DNA of 64,000 bases from Ophiosphaerella korrae (GCA_028456385.1 JALNQF010000021.1:310001-374000); one strand, 5' to 3'. Shown: positions 47,171-59,309, numbered from the stretch's first letter. The notes: generated by a model from the letters alone, not told the origin. A program made the numbers and translations.

Positions 47171-49030
47171 ATGTCAGCCCTTATTAGGGATGCCCCGGCG
47201 GGCCAGATCATCAGATATATCACCAACAACCGCTTCCTTCAATATCCAGAAGAACGACCAGATTTCGAGATTCCTGCTGCGTATAACCGCCATTCTCGAC
47301 CGGAGCCAAAACGTTTCTCAATTTCGTCATCATCACCAAGAGCAAACAGCGAGCCTGAAGGCCCAGCTGTAGAAGAAGTGGTATATCCGGATCCAGAAAC
47401 CGTTCTCGAGAAAGTCGAGACTGCAAGCGAAGATGAGCGTGCGGAGCTCGAAAGGATTCAGACTATCCGCACACAGCACACGGCACGCACACAAATCTCG
47501 CGTGTCGGTACACGGACTGCTTTGCAGAAATCAATCTCACGGGCAGATCTTGAGCAACAATTTTCATTGGCTTCAGTAGCACGCGGACCGAGCCGACCGA
47601 TCGAGCCCGAGAGACTGGACGATGGCACTATTCTCGTGGACTGGTACGCCACGGACGATGCAGACAACCCGCAGAACTGGGCTTTTGGCAAAAAAATCAT
47701 TGTTCTTGGACAGATTCTTATGTACACCATGGGCGTGTACATGGGATCTGCTATCTACTCACCCAGTATACCTGGTGTCATGGAACGCTTCGGCGTTGAG
47801 ATTGGTGCCGCAAGTTTAGGCCTGTCGATGTATGTTCTTGCTTATGGCATCGGACCACTGCTTTTCTCGCCTCTGAGTGAGATTCCGGTCATCGGTCGTA
47901 ATCCACCATATATCATCAGCTATGCCATTTTTGTCATCTTATGCGTGCCTACGGCGCTCGTAGACAATTTTGCCGGCCTCATTGTTCTCCGTTTTTTGCA
48001 GGGTTTCTTTGGTAGCCCATGTCTTGCAACCGGCGGCGCAAGTCTTCAAGACGTATACAGTCTCATGAAGCTCCCATATGTCTTGTCATTGTGGGCTTTT
48101 GCCGCAACTTGCGGTCCAGCACTTGGACCCATCATTTCTGGGTTTAGTGTTGCGGCTGAGAACTGGCGCTGGTCACTCTGGGAAATGCTCTGGATGAACG
48201 CTCCCATCTTCCTATCTCTATTCTTCTTTCTCCCTGAGACATCTTCTGCAAACATACTCCTCCGCCGCGCTCAACGCCTTCGCAAACTCACAGGTAACAA
48301 CAACCTCAAATCACAAAGCGAGATTGACCAAGCGAACCTCACGCCCCGCGATGTAGCCATCGAAGCCCTGTGGCGCCCATTCCAGCTCATGCTCTTGGAC
48401 CCTAGCATCGCCTTCACCGCCGTATACACCGCCATCATCTACGGCATCTTCTACTCTTTCTTCGAAGCCTTCCCCCTTGTTTACAACACTATGTACGGCT
48501 TCAACCTCGGCGAACTAGGCCTCACCTTCCTCTCCGTAACCATCGGCGTCGTTCTCTCCGTCGCCTGGTACTGGTGGTACATCTACTACCGCGTTGAGCC
48601 CTCGATCCGCGCGCATGGTCTGGGCGCCCCCGAACGCCGTCTCATCCCCGCCCTCTTCGTCACGTTCCTCGTGCCCATTGGCTTGTTCATCTTCGGTTGG
48701 ACGGCGCGCGAAGATATCCATTGGATTGTGTCGTGTGTTGGCATCGTGATTACAACCATTGGCATCTTCCTCATCATCCAGTGCATCTTCTTGTATTTGC
48801 CGCTTGTGTATCCGCAGTATGCCGCTTCGCTCTTTGCGGGCAATGATTTTGCGCGGTCGGCGCTGGCGGCGGGCGCTATTCACTTTGCGTATCCCTTGTT
48901 TCATAATTTGGGTGTTGATCAGGGGATTTCGTTGCTTGGTGGGTTGACGGTTGGGTGTAGTGTTGGTGTTTACGTACTGTTCTTCTTTGGCGAGAAGTTG
49001 AGGGCTAAGTCGAGGTTTGCTGCGCACTAG
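47171..49030 (+). CDS. MFS drug/polyamine-type exporter (DHA1-like)
   Basis: Plasma-membrane proton antiporter of the major facilitator superfamily, most like the 12-helix DHA1 (Flu1/Tpo/Caf5-like) branch. 619 residues, single exon. The hydrophilic N-terminus (about 1-165) ends in DNPQNWAFGKK, the usual entry to helix 1. Helices then include VLGQILMYTMGVYMGS, GLSMYVLAYGIGPLLFSPLSE, and LRFLQGFFGSPCLATGGAS, with a loop rich in Arg between helices 6 and 7 (RRAQRLRKLTGNNN) and a PERRLIPAL loop typical of the clan. C-terminal ending AKSRFAAH is short. The ATG at 47171 is used; the frame extends four codons upstream only to a GTG. Substrate unknown. Two pseudogenes of redox enzymes lie immediately downstream on the other strand. 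Confidence 0.88.
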   Translation: MSALIRDAPAGQIIRYITNNRFLQYPEERPDFEIPAAYNRHSRPEPKRFSISSSSPRANSEPEGPAVEEVVYPDPETVLEKVETASEDERAELERIQTIRTQHTARTQISRVGTRTALQKSISRADLEQQFSLASVARGPSRPIEPERLDDGTILVDWYATDDADNPQNWAFGKKIIVLGQILMYTMGVYMGSAIYSPSIPGVMERFGVEIGAASLGLSMYVLAYGIGPLLFSPLSEIPVIGRNPPYIISYAIFVILCVPTALVDNFAGLIVLRFLQGFFGSPCLATGGASLQDVYSLMKLPYVLSLWAFAATCGPALGPIISGFSVAAENWRWSLWEMLWMNAPIFLSLFFFLPETSSANILLRRAQRLRKLTGNNNLKSQSEIDQANLTPRDVAIEALWRPFQLMLLDPSIAFTAVYTAIIYGIFYSFFEAFPLVYNTMYGFNLGELGLTFLSVTIGVVLSVAWYWWYIYYRVEPSIRAHGLGAPERRLIPALFVTFLVPIGLFIFGWTAREDIHWIVSCVGIVITTIGIFLIIQCIFLYLPLVYPQYAASLFAGNDFARSALAAGAIHFAYPLFHNLGVDQGISLLGGLTVGCSVGVYVLFFFGEKLRAKSRFAAH

Positions 49031-49734
49031 AGATTTACTGAGGCGGTATAGAATTAATACCTGTGGTAAAAAGCCATGGTGTAATTGGAGGAGTATACAT
49101 TGAGATTTGAATGGAATCGGGGTATTGACGAAGCACGGTACACTATTTCAGTGGTTTATGACATGAGCGCGGAGTTGGGTGTTCGGGATCTTTAACTTAT
49201 ACTACAATATAATCATAATATGAAGTACTTCAAGCTCTATATCTCAGTTCTTTCTCGGCCTACTTTCATTTTAACTTTAATATGAGAGTAAATATCCTAA
49301 GTCTCTAATTGACGTGATTGTATTGATACGGTTGTTCTTGAAGCGCCAGGAAACCATCATTTAGGTAAAGAATTTCAAATATCACTGTCGCGGTATCTCA
49401 TACTTCACAATACACCTCAGCCTTGTACAACACTGTTCACTCGCATGCGGTAAGTTACTATTTAGTCACCAGCGCATAGTCACGCTGATGTTGCATATCG
49501 GCTTACATGTATAATATAAGCTGCGAGATGACGTGTTCCAACAAAAAGCACAGGAGAAATGCATGCAACTACTTGAGTCCAAAACTTTCTCTCGATTTGT
49601 GCCAATTTCCATTATGCATGTCAGCGACAGCGATCATACCCGAAAGGCCCACTGGCATTACCCAATAGCTTTTGCCTCTGTTCCGCATCTCAATTCCGCA
49701 AAAGGTATTTAGTGGAGCAAGATATACATCGCAT
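49031..49734. other. Intergenic MFS-OYE pseudogene
   Basis: 700 bp, moderately AT-rich, nothing recognised. Confidence 0.55.
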
Positions 49735-51089
49735 CTAAGAAGCGGGCGCAGTATTAGCATATGGCACCGCCTCCATGCTTTCAATATCGACATACCCATA
49801 CTTGCTTCCATCCTTGTTTTCATGCATTCCCTGCACCCATGCTCCTACATCCTGCTGGAACTTCTTCAAATTCTCCTCATCACTCAAATCAATCGGCTGA
49901 TGATCTTTGCCTAATTGCCTTGTCTGGGGACCGGCCGCAACTTTGGTAAGCCCCAAGTCATTGTCATCCATGAGTTGCTTGATTGTAGCGTTGGCCTCAC
50001 CGCTAATGATCTGCCTGGGCAGCTCTGGTTCCAAACAAATTGGGCGAGCAAGACCTAAACCGTCAACCACTTGCAGGGCATCGGCTACAGCAGATGCAGT
50101 CTTGAGGCCACCAGTCACGTAGGATCGTGTCTTGGACAGCGATGATGTAATGGTTTCGGCGAATTCGATAAAGAAGGCCTCATACTTCTTGGTTGATTCG
50201 AGCTGGTGTCCAAAAAAGAACTCCTCTAGCATGCCGCCAGACAACTCGATGAAATCGAAAGCGTTCTCTTCCAGCGATTTGGTGAGCGTTGCCGCCTCTT
50301 CTGTTGCAAAGCCATTCCCCTAGAACTTACTGGAGTTGAGCTTGATGCTCAGGATGGATAATGAGGATGTGCGCCGTCTGACTCTTACGCAATTTCCAAT
50401 ATTAGGTGTGTGCGATTCTCCAAGGATCTGCCATACCTGTCGGTTTGTCTATTTGCTGATCGGGCTAGGAACTGTGCCAGTAGATATACGTGAGCTCTAC
50501 GGAGTTTGATACCATCAAACCTAGCTTGGTCGAGATACTCGACCGCAGGCGCGAAGCCTTCAATGACGTTCTTAATGCCATCTTCAGTAGCAGCGCATGC
50601 CTTGGCGAAAGTCATTCCTTGGAGGTTGCCGGCGGGAGCCATATCGGATGCAGAGATAGGGTTCTTCTGAATACCCTCCATGGCCTAGCGGCCAAGGTAG
50701 CTGACTTTTCCGATAATGGATGAGCCATGCTTCTTTGCTTGAGTAGCAAGTTCTTTGAAAGCCTCGAAACGCTCGCCCTCGAATGGTGAATCGCGGTATA
50801 TGGTAGGGTTACCAGCGGCTTCAAGTTGGCCATATTCTATCATTATGTTTCCAGTGAGTATGACCTCATATTCCCCCTCACCCCATCATTAGTATATATT
50901 AACAAGGTTTATTGATGCTACACCGCGGGCCTCGAGGTCCTCGAGGTTCCATGATGAGAGGCGCTCGGCCATGGCAGCCTTCAACAACCGATTTTGTGCA
51001 GTCTGCTTGGAGGATAAAAATACAAATCCTAGGGGGTTTCCTAACGGAGATGCATCTTTGTGCTCCGCTTGCCATCGTAGTGGGCTCAT
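49735..51089 (-). pseudogene. Old-yellow-enzyme family oxidoreductase, broken
   Basis: Reads as a full-length NADH:flavin oxidoreductase (OYE family, FMN-dependent ene-reductases) from MSPLRWQAEHKD to the C-terminal KYGYVD region. It is broken in several places. After NLVNIY two stops, TAA TGA, occupy the place of conserved Arg residues before WGEGEY. A TAG replaces Gln in GRQAMEG near 50686. A one-base shift lies after LILEIA near 50390. Another TAG follows LNSSKF near 50323. The active-site-type stretch is also altered: LRRAHVYLLAQFLAR where relatives have LHGAHGYLLAQFL. The two TAGs are what C-to-T changes in CAG would give. The reading direction is opposite to the MFS gene. Non-functional unless the assembly carries several errors. 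Confidence 0.88.
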
Positions 51090-52068
51090 AGTGTCTAACT
51101 CGATATATGTCCGGTGGCGTCTGTAGGACTAATCATGATGCTTTTAAGACTACTATAAATAAGTAGATTTTAGACCAGTGTGGCGCTCGATTACGGGTAA
51201 CTACAATGCTGGGAGTTAGAGGACGAGTTGTTGTGAAGCTGGCGAAGTCAGACTTATCTAACGCCTTAGGCCAGCGATTTTTGTCCGAAGCTGCTAGCTC
51301 TCCAAGAGATGGCCTCCTGGCCAATATTACCAATAATAAATGCTGTCAACGTTATGAAAGAACGCTAGACAGCCGTGTGTCGGCAAAAGCCGTCGAAGCT
51401 GTGCGATTCATGTACCCAGGTAACAATGACAGGACAGAGCGGCTACAGCCAAGAGGCATACCTAAAAAAATGCCTAGAATTATAAATGACTGAATGTACG
51501 TCGACAAGTTGTCAGGGTGAGAGTTTCGGAAAATTAAAGTATGGAACTTTCCACTGAACAAATTGCAAAACCTCGAACATCATTTTACCACACTTCACAT
51601 TGATACCCAGACAGACTCAATACAAAAGAAGAGGTTAATTTCTAAAAGTATAGGCAAGTTTATAGCAGTTGCCAATATCAAGATGGTGCGAAAATTGACC
51701 AACCAACTTGTGTTTGCCTATAGCCTGAAATATTTCTTACAATAGTTTTCCAAAATTTTAGCCCCAAAACTATCATCCTTTGTTCGTTACGCATCCTCCT
51801 ATTTATTAGTTCAGTACTTATATTGCCTAGCTTCAACCTGCTATGCTGCTCTCACATCGTTATCTCTTAGTAAATCTAAGATCAACACTGCTGCTTAAAG
51901 TCCTGAAATGACTGGTTCCAACTTGCTTGGAAGCTAACCCGTTTCACCCTACACAAAGATCCTTTCCTAACTCAAAAGAATTTTGGCTTTGAAGTATACA
52001 TCACGGACAAGCCTGTGGCTCTCAAGTTGTACATGCCATATTGCCATCGCCACTATTCATTATGAGCA
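51090..52068. other. Intergenic between two pseudogenes
   Basis: Nearly 1 kb of moderately AT-rich sequence, no gene or repeat seen. Confidence 0.55.
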
Positions 52069-53977
52069 TTAATCGCTCCAGCCCATTCTTTTCTTGATCA
52101 AATCCACTGCCTTTTCTGCAATCGCATAAACAGTAGTGCAAATATGCGTAGCCGGTATATACGGGATGATACTGGCATCCACCACACTCAAACCTTTGAC
52201 TCCATGAACCTTGAGATCTGGACCTACCACACCGCCAAGTTCTCCTGGCATCATTGACGTGCTTCCCGCTGGGTGTGCCAAAGTCGGCACGAAGGATTTC
52301 CGCAAGAATTCAGCGATCGCAGCATCACTCGTAATATTTACACCGGGTGTCAGTTCCGTAGCACCAAACGTCGCAAACGCGTTTAAGCTGTTAAATTTCC
52401 GGACGAATTGGACAATAGGAATGGCGGCTTAGATGTCGAGCGGATTCGAGAAAGTGCGGAAGTCGACTATGGGGTCGCTCATTGCGTCCGTAGTATTAAT
52501 GGATATTGTACCGCGACTGAGAAGGCGAGTCAAAACGCCATTACCGAGCGGTCCGGCATTGAAAGGAAATTCATATGCTGCACTGTCATCTCTGGCAAGA
52601 AGTATTGCCGTGAGATTTTGCTGTGCCTTGTATCCGGCGGTGAGCGTTTTCTCGTAGGTTGCTGGAAGGTATGGGGTTGGATCTTGTGCTGCGATCGCGT
52701 CAACGAAGCCTTTCCACTTCTCCACAGCCACGACTTTTAACGGGAGGAATGCTGCTTGATTCGCTCGCGCAGCTGTGAGTGGGCCGGTGCGGAACTCTTC
52801 ATATTCCTTCTTCGCTTCCTCGTAGAACATTGGGTTGCTCAACAAGTCTCCCGGTACTGGCGAGGGAGAGTTCTTCGTCCAGTTCCATGTTGCGCCACCG
52901 ATTGGGTGATCTTGAAAATTGGCACCCACGCCAGGTAACTCTTTTCGGACTGAGATACCAGATTTGTCTAGTATATTCTTTGGACCAATGCCAGAACGCT
53001 GTAATAGCCAGGGGGTCCAAAGAGCTCCAGCGGCTATGATCACCTCTTTTTTTTGCGAATACGGCAGTCACTTTGGCGTCAAGCCCCTCACAAGACTTGA
53101 TGTTGACACCGATAGCCTCAACCTCAGTGGTATTGCTAAAAAGGACTCCCGTAGCTTGGTATCCAGTCAAGAGGTGATAATTCGATCGGTTAGCACACCG
53201 ATCATAATGTGCTGTCCTTGCATAACTTCTCGTTCTAGTCACAGGATCCAGTGCACTCGGGGCTTGTAGAGCCCCAATCGCATCACCGGCGGCTGCTTCT
53301 TTCGGTTTGTTGATACCTAACTCCTTGAAAGCATTCCACACAAAATTCTGGCCAGGAAACTGATACGGGGGAAAGCTGACTTGAATCTCCCCATTACCTC
53401 CATACGCCGTGTCGGTATCCCACGTGTAGTTGTACTTGTTCGCGACTTCGGGCGTTGGAGGAGTAAATGTCACGCTTTTCTTGAAGTATGGTAACATGTC
53501 TTTGAAAGACCATCCAGGATTTCCGAGCGCCTCCCAAGCATCGTAATCTGATGCGGAGCCACGGTCGAAAAACATTCCATTTACAGCACTGCCGCCACCT
53601 ACGATGGCACCAGCTGGCACCCGCCTTGTGAGATTATTCAATCCGGGGATCGGAAGGGAGGTAATGTTGTAGAATCGTTCCGGGTGGAAATTTAGCGTGT
53701 CGGACGGCACCAATATAGACGAGTCGTTATTGAGTGGACCATATTCTATTACTAAAATACTAACTAATGTGCGTTAGTTGCTGTAAGAATGTAAACAGGC
53801 TCTGCAGCACTTACATCCGCCATTTTCTGTCAACCTATCCGCAACAGTAAGGCCCGACGTACCGCCACCCACAATGATGTAATCATACATCCTATTGAAC
53901 GGTACTTTACCACTGATCGCCTGCACACTCGTGGCAGTAGCTACTAATGATATTAGCAATCTGTAAAAAGACATCAT
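52069..53977 (-). pseudogene. GMC oxidoreductase (FAD-dependent, secreted type), broken
   Basis: Glucose-methanol-choline family flavoenzyme of the aryl-alcohol oxidase/choline dehydrogenase kind. It starts with a signal peptide (MMSFYRLLISLVATATSVQA) and the FAD-binding YIIVGGGTSG. A probable intron (about 53760-53816) joins NGG to SILVIEYG. The body has AGAIVGGGSAVNGMFFDRGSA and later IIAAGALWTPWLLQRSGIGP. Two lesions break it. A run of eight A residues on the coding strand (plus T-run 53047-53054) adds one base after VFAKK and shifts the frame, and a TAA at 52429-52431 interrupts DI-AAIP. The final segment is otherwise intact, with AHPAGSTSMMP and VVDASIIPYIPATH including the catalytic His region. 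It could be a gene with a sequencing slip at the homopolymer plus one real stop. Confidence 0.85.
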
Positions 53978-54517
53978 GATAAGAGCACTCTCAACATTCG
54001 AGATACTGGCTAACGGGTTGCTTATATTAATGTGCTTCAAGATCCCCCAACATCGCCACCGGGGCGTATGCTGACATTGGATGATTGCACTTGCAGATGA
54101 TTATATAATTCTCCCTAGTGTTTATGCATACAGCCACGGTCTATAGCCGCCGAGAAGCGGATGAACTAAAGCCTCAGAAACGGCAATTCTCTCGCCGAGT
54201 TTGGCAATTTTCACTGTAATAGCCCTTAGACTTTAGTTCGACTGCCGTGTAAGCAGGAATATTTGGACATTGCCACTGTCGTGTGTTTATCTGTAGGCAA
54301 ATAGGTTGCAGCATAGCTTGAGGATGACATGTACTTTGCACATGTTTTGCAAACCTGGAAGTTAATATTGTGATTAGGAAAGCATAGAATATCAAGAACG
54401 TTAATGTTCAAGAAGTTGAGCTTTCGCTGGTCTTCTAAATGTAGTGGGTATAATTGCCATGGGGTATCATATGAATCAGTCAAAAATCGTAAGCCTCACC
54501 GTGAATTACATTCCAGT
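53978..54517. other. Intergenic GMC pseudogene-BDP1
   Basis: 540 bp; GMC promoter remnant and BDP1 3' UTR. Nothing else seen. Confidence 0.55.
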
Positions 54518-56661
54518 TCAAACCTGTCCCCAAGCGGCGTCATCGTCGATGTTACCTACGATTTCTACGCCCTCCTCTTGAAAAGTAACTTGCTTTTCTT
54601 TTCCTTTTCTCTTCTTCTTGCTATTTTCTTGGTTGCTCGCATCGTTGCCTTCGCCATCATCATCTAGAAGACCAGCTTCCTTCTGCTGGCGCTTGCGCTC
54701 AAGTGCCTCAGCTTGGGCAGCTACAATTCGCTCTCGCATTTCAGCTTCCTCTTCTGCCATTTGGCGCTTGATCTCGTCTGCATCAGCAAAGCCTCCCTCT
54801 TCCATCTGTGAAGCTTTGATAAATGTACCCCAGTGAGATACAATTTCGCTCTGACCAAGCAGAGCTTCTCGGACACCATCTGGGTTATCGCGTTCTTCGC
54901 GTGTGAATTTGAGCTTTATTGAGCGCCGTGTTGATCCAGGAAACATTTGAGATATCATCTGAAAATCTGTTCCGAATGACCGCAAACCTTGGTAGAAGAG
55001 TTCGGTATCAGCGAGCCCCCATCGTTTGCCCTGGCCAGGGAGGATGAAATCATTCGGAAAGCGCTTATTATTCTTGAGAAAACTGCGTGAAGTGATGCGA
55101 GTCGTGAGATCCCGCTCCTCTACAGTCTCGTAGTTCTCGATTTCGCGGTCTGCTTCAGCTTCTCGGTTCACTGTGGTCGAATCATGTATTACTTGGATAA
55201 CGCCATCGACGACGTGATAACGAGGTCCATCAACTTGAGGCGCTTCTTCAGCTAAAATCTTTTCCGCAGCTTCTCGAGCCTCTTTGGTCTGGATTGGTCG
55301 AGCATCCTCTTCTCTTTGCCGTTGTCTCACGGCTACCCAGTCTATCTCACGCATTGCTCTCTCGCGGTCAGACAGTTTTCCTACGCGAATGTTGCGAGAT
55401 GCGAGGCTGTCCATGAAAGTAATATCAGGATCGATTGTGTGGTCTTCAGCATCAGAGGGAGTAGCTTCTCTCGTCGGCCGGCCCTTTCGTTTTGGTTGTG
55501 CATTGAGCTGATTGCCTTCTCCATCGGTTTCTGCGTTATTTTTTCTTTTCCTACGGGGTTGGCGCGGCTTTGGGCGTGATACAGCTTCTTCACCTTCTTC
55601 CGCTTGCTCTGCTTCTCCATCCCCTGCCTCCGCAATGTTTGATTCACCTTGTTGTTTTGCTTTTCTTGGCCTTCTGGTTCTTTTCGCCGGAGCTGGCGCC
55701 CCATTGTTGCCTTCAGCATTAGTCGCACCAGCCTTTCGCTTGCCTTTGCCTTTAGCACTGGGCTGGTTTGGCGCTGATTGAGCCTCATCTTCTAGATTGT
55801 CCTCTTGTTGTGTAATATCTGATGTCTCAGCTTGCGCTACGACCTTCCTACGTCGAGGCTTGGGAATGTGCCGGGCCTTTTTCGCAGTGGCTGACGTAAC
55901 CTCCTGTTCCTCCTCATTGGGCCTGTTCACTGTTGCCCAGGGCAGCACTCTATTTGGGGGCTGTAATGTGCCTGCCTTCTCTGAGATCGGTTGTAGTGAA
56001 CGTGATGTTGTTATGTCTGTATTGTCGTCAACCGCTGCTCCTGCCTGCTCAGGGTTACTGGTCGGGAAGGGCTCCTCCTGCACCTGCGCGAGTGGTTGTT
56101 GCGCTTGCGCTGGCTCTGGGGTGACAGCTGTGCTGTTGGAATCTAATGTGGGTTCATTCTCTGTAGCCTGAATTTGCAAGGGCGGCTCGGTGGGGCTCTC
56201 CTCAGTCGCTCCTGCTGTATCCGCATCTTGCTGGGGTGGTGGAGTGGCTTGTCTTGTAGGCGAGGAAGGCGCAAGAGTTGTGCTAGGTCTAATCGTAGCT
56301 TCTGCTCCTAATGCACTTGCCGGTGACTGTTGTACAGGCTCTTGGGTCGCGGCGGGGGTAGGTAGTTGTACTGTAGTTGTGGGTGTGGGTTGCGCCTCGA
56401 CATTTGGTGGTGCTGGCTCTGCGGCAGAGATTGTGGGTGTTGGGGCAGCTGGGGCAGCACCAGGCCTGCGTCGCGCTGCTTTGGGCGCAAATTTCTTGCC
56501 CGTTGTATTCTCTAGTCAATGGTTCAGCCAAATTGGGGAGCGAGTTGAAGGCACGCACTGTTGATAAAAGAACTAAAAGTTGCTGTTGGTTTGGGTGCCG
56601 CAGCCTTGTCTCTGTCGTTACCTGCGGTAGGCGGCTGCGCAGAGCCCTCCTCCGCCGACAT
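54518..56661 (-). CDS. BDP1: TFIIIB component B'' (Bdp1)
   Basis: Subunit of RNA polymerase III initiation factor TFIIIB, acting with TBP and Brf1 at tRNA and 5S genes. Gene model complement(join(54518..56511, 56622..56661)), 677 residues; a 40-base first exon (MSAEEGSAQPPTA) is spliced over 110 bases to ENTTGKKFAPKAARRR. The first 300 residues are Pro-, Thr- and Gln-rich, followed by Lys/Arg-rich linkers (for example KGKGKRKAGA). The extended SANT/Myb domain is at about 500-555: RWGLADTELFYQGLRSFGTD, then MFPGSTRRSIKLKFTREER. A basic, helical C-terminus follows (MAEEEAEMRERIVAAQAEAL). Length is in the fungal range. It shares a divergent promoter of under 400 bp with BRE1. Confidence 0.92.
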
Positions 56662-57045
56662 GATTGTATCTGCGTTCACAAACCGATGGCAAAAGTTTCA
56701 TGGAACAAGTCCGTGGGACAGCGTCGAATTGACATTCACTAAGCCGCCCACTAATGCAGCTTGGTACGTCCGTGCGCGGCTTGGCACGTCGGGATTCTTC
56801 AGTCGATTACAGGACAGGGTAGCCGACGTCTCTCCTCACCCAACGCCTCCTCACACGACCCTTCCACCTTCTCCCCAGGCTCTCACTCTCTTGTCATCAA
56901 CCTACTGTCAATTCGCTCCTTTGCATCCCTTTGATGACCTGAGCCCTGCGCTTCACGACAGTGCCTCCCCCCAAACAAGCCGCTCGCCTGCTCGATGAGG
57001 CTCGAGGCCAGAGCCGTCGCCGCTCCATCACTTGACGCTGTCAAG
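56662..57045. promoter_or_regulatory. Divergent promoter BDP1/BRE1
   Basis: 384 bp between the start codons (333 bp if BRE1 starts at 56995). Pyrimidine-rich stretches near 56835-56885 precede BRE1. No specific site assigned. Confidence 0.5.
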
Positions 57046-59309
57046 ATGGAGGACCGAAAGCGGCCTATTGCCGACGACTCTGCTCCTCCTGCAAAGAGGC
57101 AAGCTGTAACCGTCAACGGTGCTCGTTCGCATCCAGACGCTGACTTGCCGTGGAAAGATGACATCGAGGTTCGCTACCCCCGATCACCACCCGCGCTCGT
57201 GCGCCGCACACCACGGATACATCGGCTAATACTGCGATTGTGCGTAGGCTTTTCAGAAGGACGCCATCATGCGGCAGATGCGCGAATACAAGCGAGAAAA
57301 GGCTTCTGTTGAGTCCCAGCTCAACGAACTAGAGAGTCGTTCCAAGTATCATGACGACCATCTTCGGACAATAGATGCGTGGTTTGATCAGGTCAGTACA
57401 AGAAACGTGATTATTTTGGCCCAATGCTGATGGTTGCTAGTTGGTCGACGAGATCAAGGTGTTGAGTGGGGAGAGCCTAATTACACCGTCAGGTGACTTG
57501 GGCGCCAATGACCCAATACCTGCAAGCCTTCTCTTTGAAGACAGTGAAACATTTCGGAAGCATTTATCTAAGCGCAAAGACAAGATTATATCATCACTGT
57601 CAGGCCTCTTCGCAAAGTATCCACCAGAGAGCCCGGAAGTGGAAGAGCTACAACAACAACTTTCAAAACTATTAGCCACTGAGAAGGACCATGTCGTGCA
57701 GTTACAGCGCGTTACTACAGAAAAAGAGCAATTATCGGATCGTTTGGACAAGGCGACTCATCGCTACCTAATCGCCGAGAAAAAGATTGATCGCATTAAG
57801 AGCCAACAAGTACAGAAGCTCGAACAACAAGCAGTAGCAAACAGCACAGCCAAGGAGGAGACCTCATCTGCACCAAATGGGGTCGAGCCTACTAACGGAA
57901 AGGCTACATCCCCTGGTTTGATAAGTGAAGAGATTGAATCCGCGCGGAATCAAGCGGTAGCGGAGGCAGCGAGGAGAAAGGAGCAGATTGAGCAAGTGGA
58001 ACAGGAGAATAAGAAACTCACTGAAGAGGTCACGTCTTTGAAAGTGAAGTTCAGTTTGCTCTCAGACGATGATTACGCCAAAACGGACCTTTTTAAAGTA
58101 TTGAAGTCGCAGCATGAGGATGTAATCAAGCGTATCAACCACTTGGAAGCCACGAATATTCAGCTGCGCGAGGAGGCGCAGAAGTATCAGGCCGAGCGAA
58201 CGGCATATCGAATTAAGATTGATGACGAAGCACGCGCGTCTTTGGCAGAATCCGAGAGTGCAGTGTCGCAGGCGGAGGCAAATCTGGCTCGAATTCGAGC
58301 TGCCCGGGACGAACTTCTGGCCAAGAACACTGTTCTCGAGACTGGCCGTAAAAGCATTGACGCTTCAACAGAGCAATCGAAAGAATTAGTCAGTGCGTGC
58401 GAGAGCCGCATTGCGGCATTAGAATCTGAATGTGAGAGGCTACGTCTACAGATTGGAGAGCGGCAAGCAATGGAAGATGTGGAGCCCCAAGTGCCAGATG
58501 ATCTGACTCCAGAGTTGTCCAGGAAGAAAATTATAAACCTCGAGAATCAACTCAAGCTCCTGAGTAGTGAGTTGCCATCCATGGAAGCGGCATGGAAAAA
58601 GGCACAAACGATTGCAGGCAAGAAGATTTTTGATATTGCTGCATGGGAAGAGAACGCTGCAAGAATCAATGCAGACAAGGCAAAAGCAGACCAGAAGTTT
58701 TTCGCAGCAATGAAAGCGAAAGGTGAGCTTGAACAACAAGTTCGGGCTCTTCGTCTTCAGACGACCAAATCAACTGAAGTTGTTTCGCAGCTCAAGGACG
58801 CAGATGCTCTTAGTCGATCACTCGTGGATAAACTGGAGAAGCAAACTGCCGAGATGCGATCACAAATGGACGAACTCTCCCTACAACACCGCCAGTTACA
58901 GCAAAAGGTCACCGAGAATGCAATTGCTTCTGAAGGCCATGTAAACCAGATTACCGAACTCAAAAAGGTTGTGGAAGCAAAGGATGCTGCTTGTCTCGCG
59001 GCAAAACACTCTATGCGTGAGGCGGCCACGGAGCGCGACAAGCTTACTGCGCAAGTTGCAGGCCTGGAGAAGCAGGTGCAGATGTGGAAGAAGAAGAGCA
59101 CTTCGGATCAATCTTCTGAAACGGCAACCATGGAAGCTATGATCCAATGCCAGATCTGCAAGAGCCGTTTTAAGAACACAGTCATCAAGACCTGCGGCCA
59201 CCTCTTCTGTGATCAATGCGTCCAAGACCGCCTCACGAACCGGGCCCGAAAGTGTCCAAACTGTGGCAAAGCATTCGGCAGCAACGACCATATGCGCGTT
59301 CACCTTTGA
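57046..59309 (+). CDS. BRE1: E3 ubiquitin ligase Bre1 (histone H2B monoubiquitination)
   Basis: Nuclear RING ligase that with Rad6 attaches one ubiquitin to histone H2B, linked to H3K4 and H3K79 methylation. Gene model join(57046..57168, 57248..57391, 57441..59309), 711 residues. It starts MEDRKRPIADD with a basic PAKRQAV segment, then FQKDAIMRQMREYKREK and YHDDHLRTIDAWFDQ, the conserved Bre1 N-terminal region. Long coiled coils fill residues about 120-650. The C-terminal C3HC4 RING (about 659-700) is complete: CQIC, CGHLFCDQC, RKCPNCGKAFG. Both introns are GT-AG in phase 0. An in-frame upstream ATG at 56995 would add 17 residues (MRLEARAVAAPSLDAVK); I prefer 57046 but cannot exclude it. Confidence 0.93.

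Noticed and set aside
56561..56998. Plus-strand frame of 145 codons between BDP1 and BRE1
   Set aside because: It crosses the BDP1 first exon and intron in antisense and the BRE1 promoter, with no motif.
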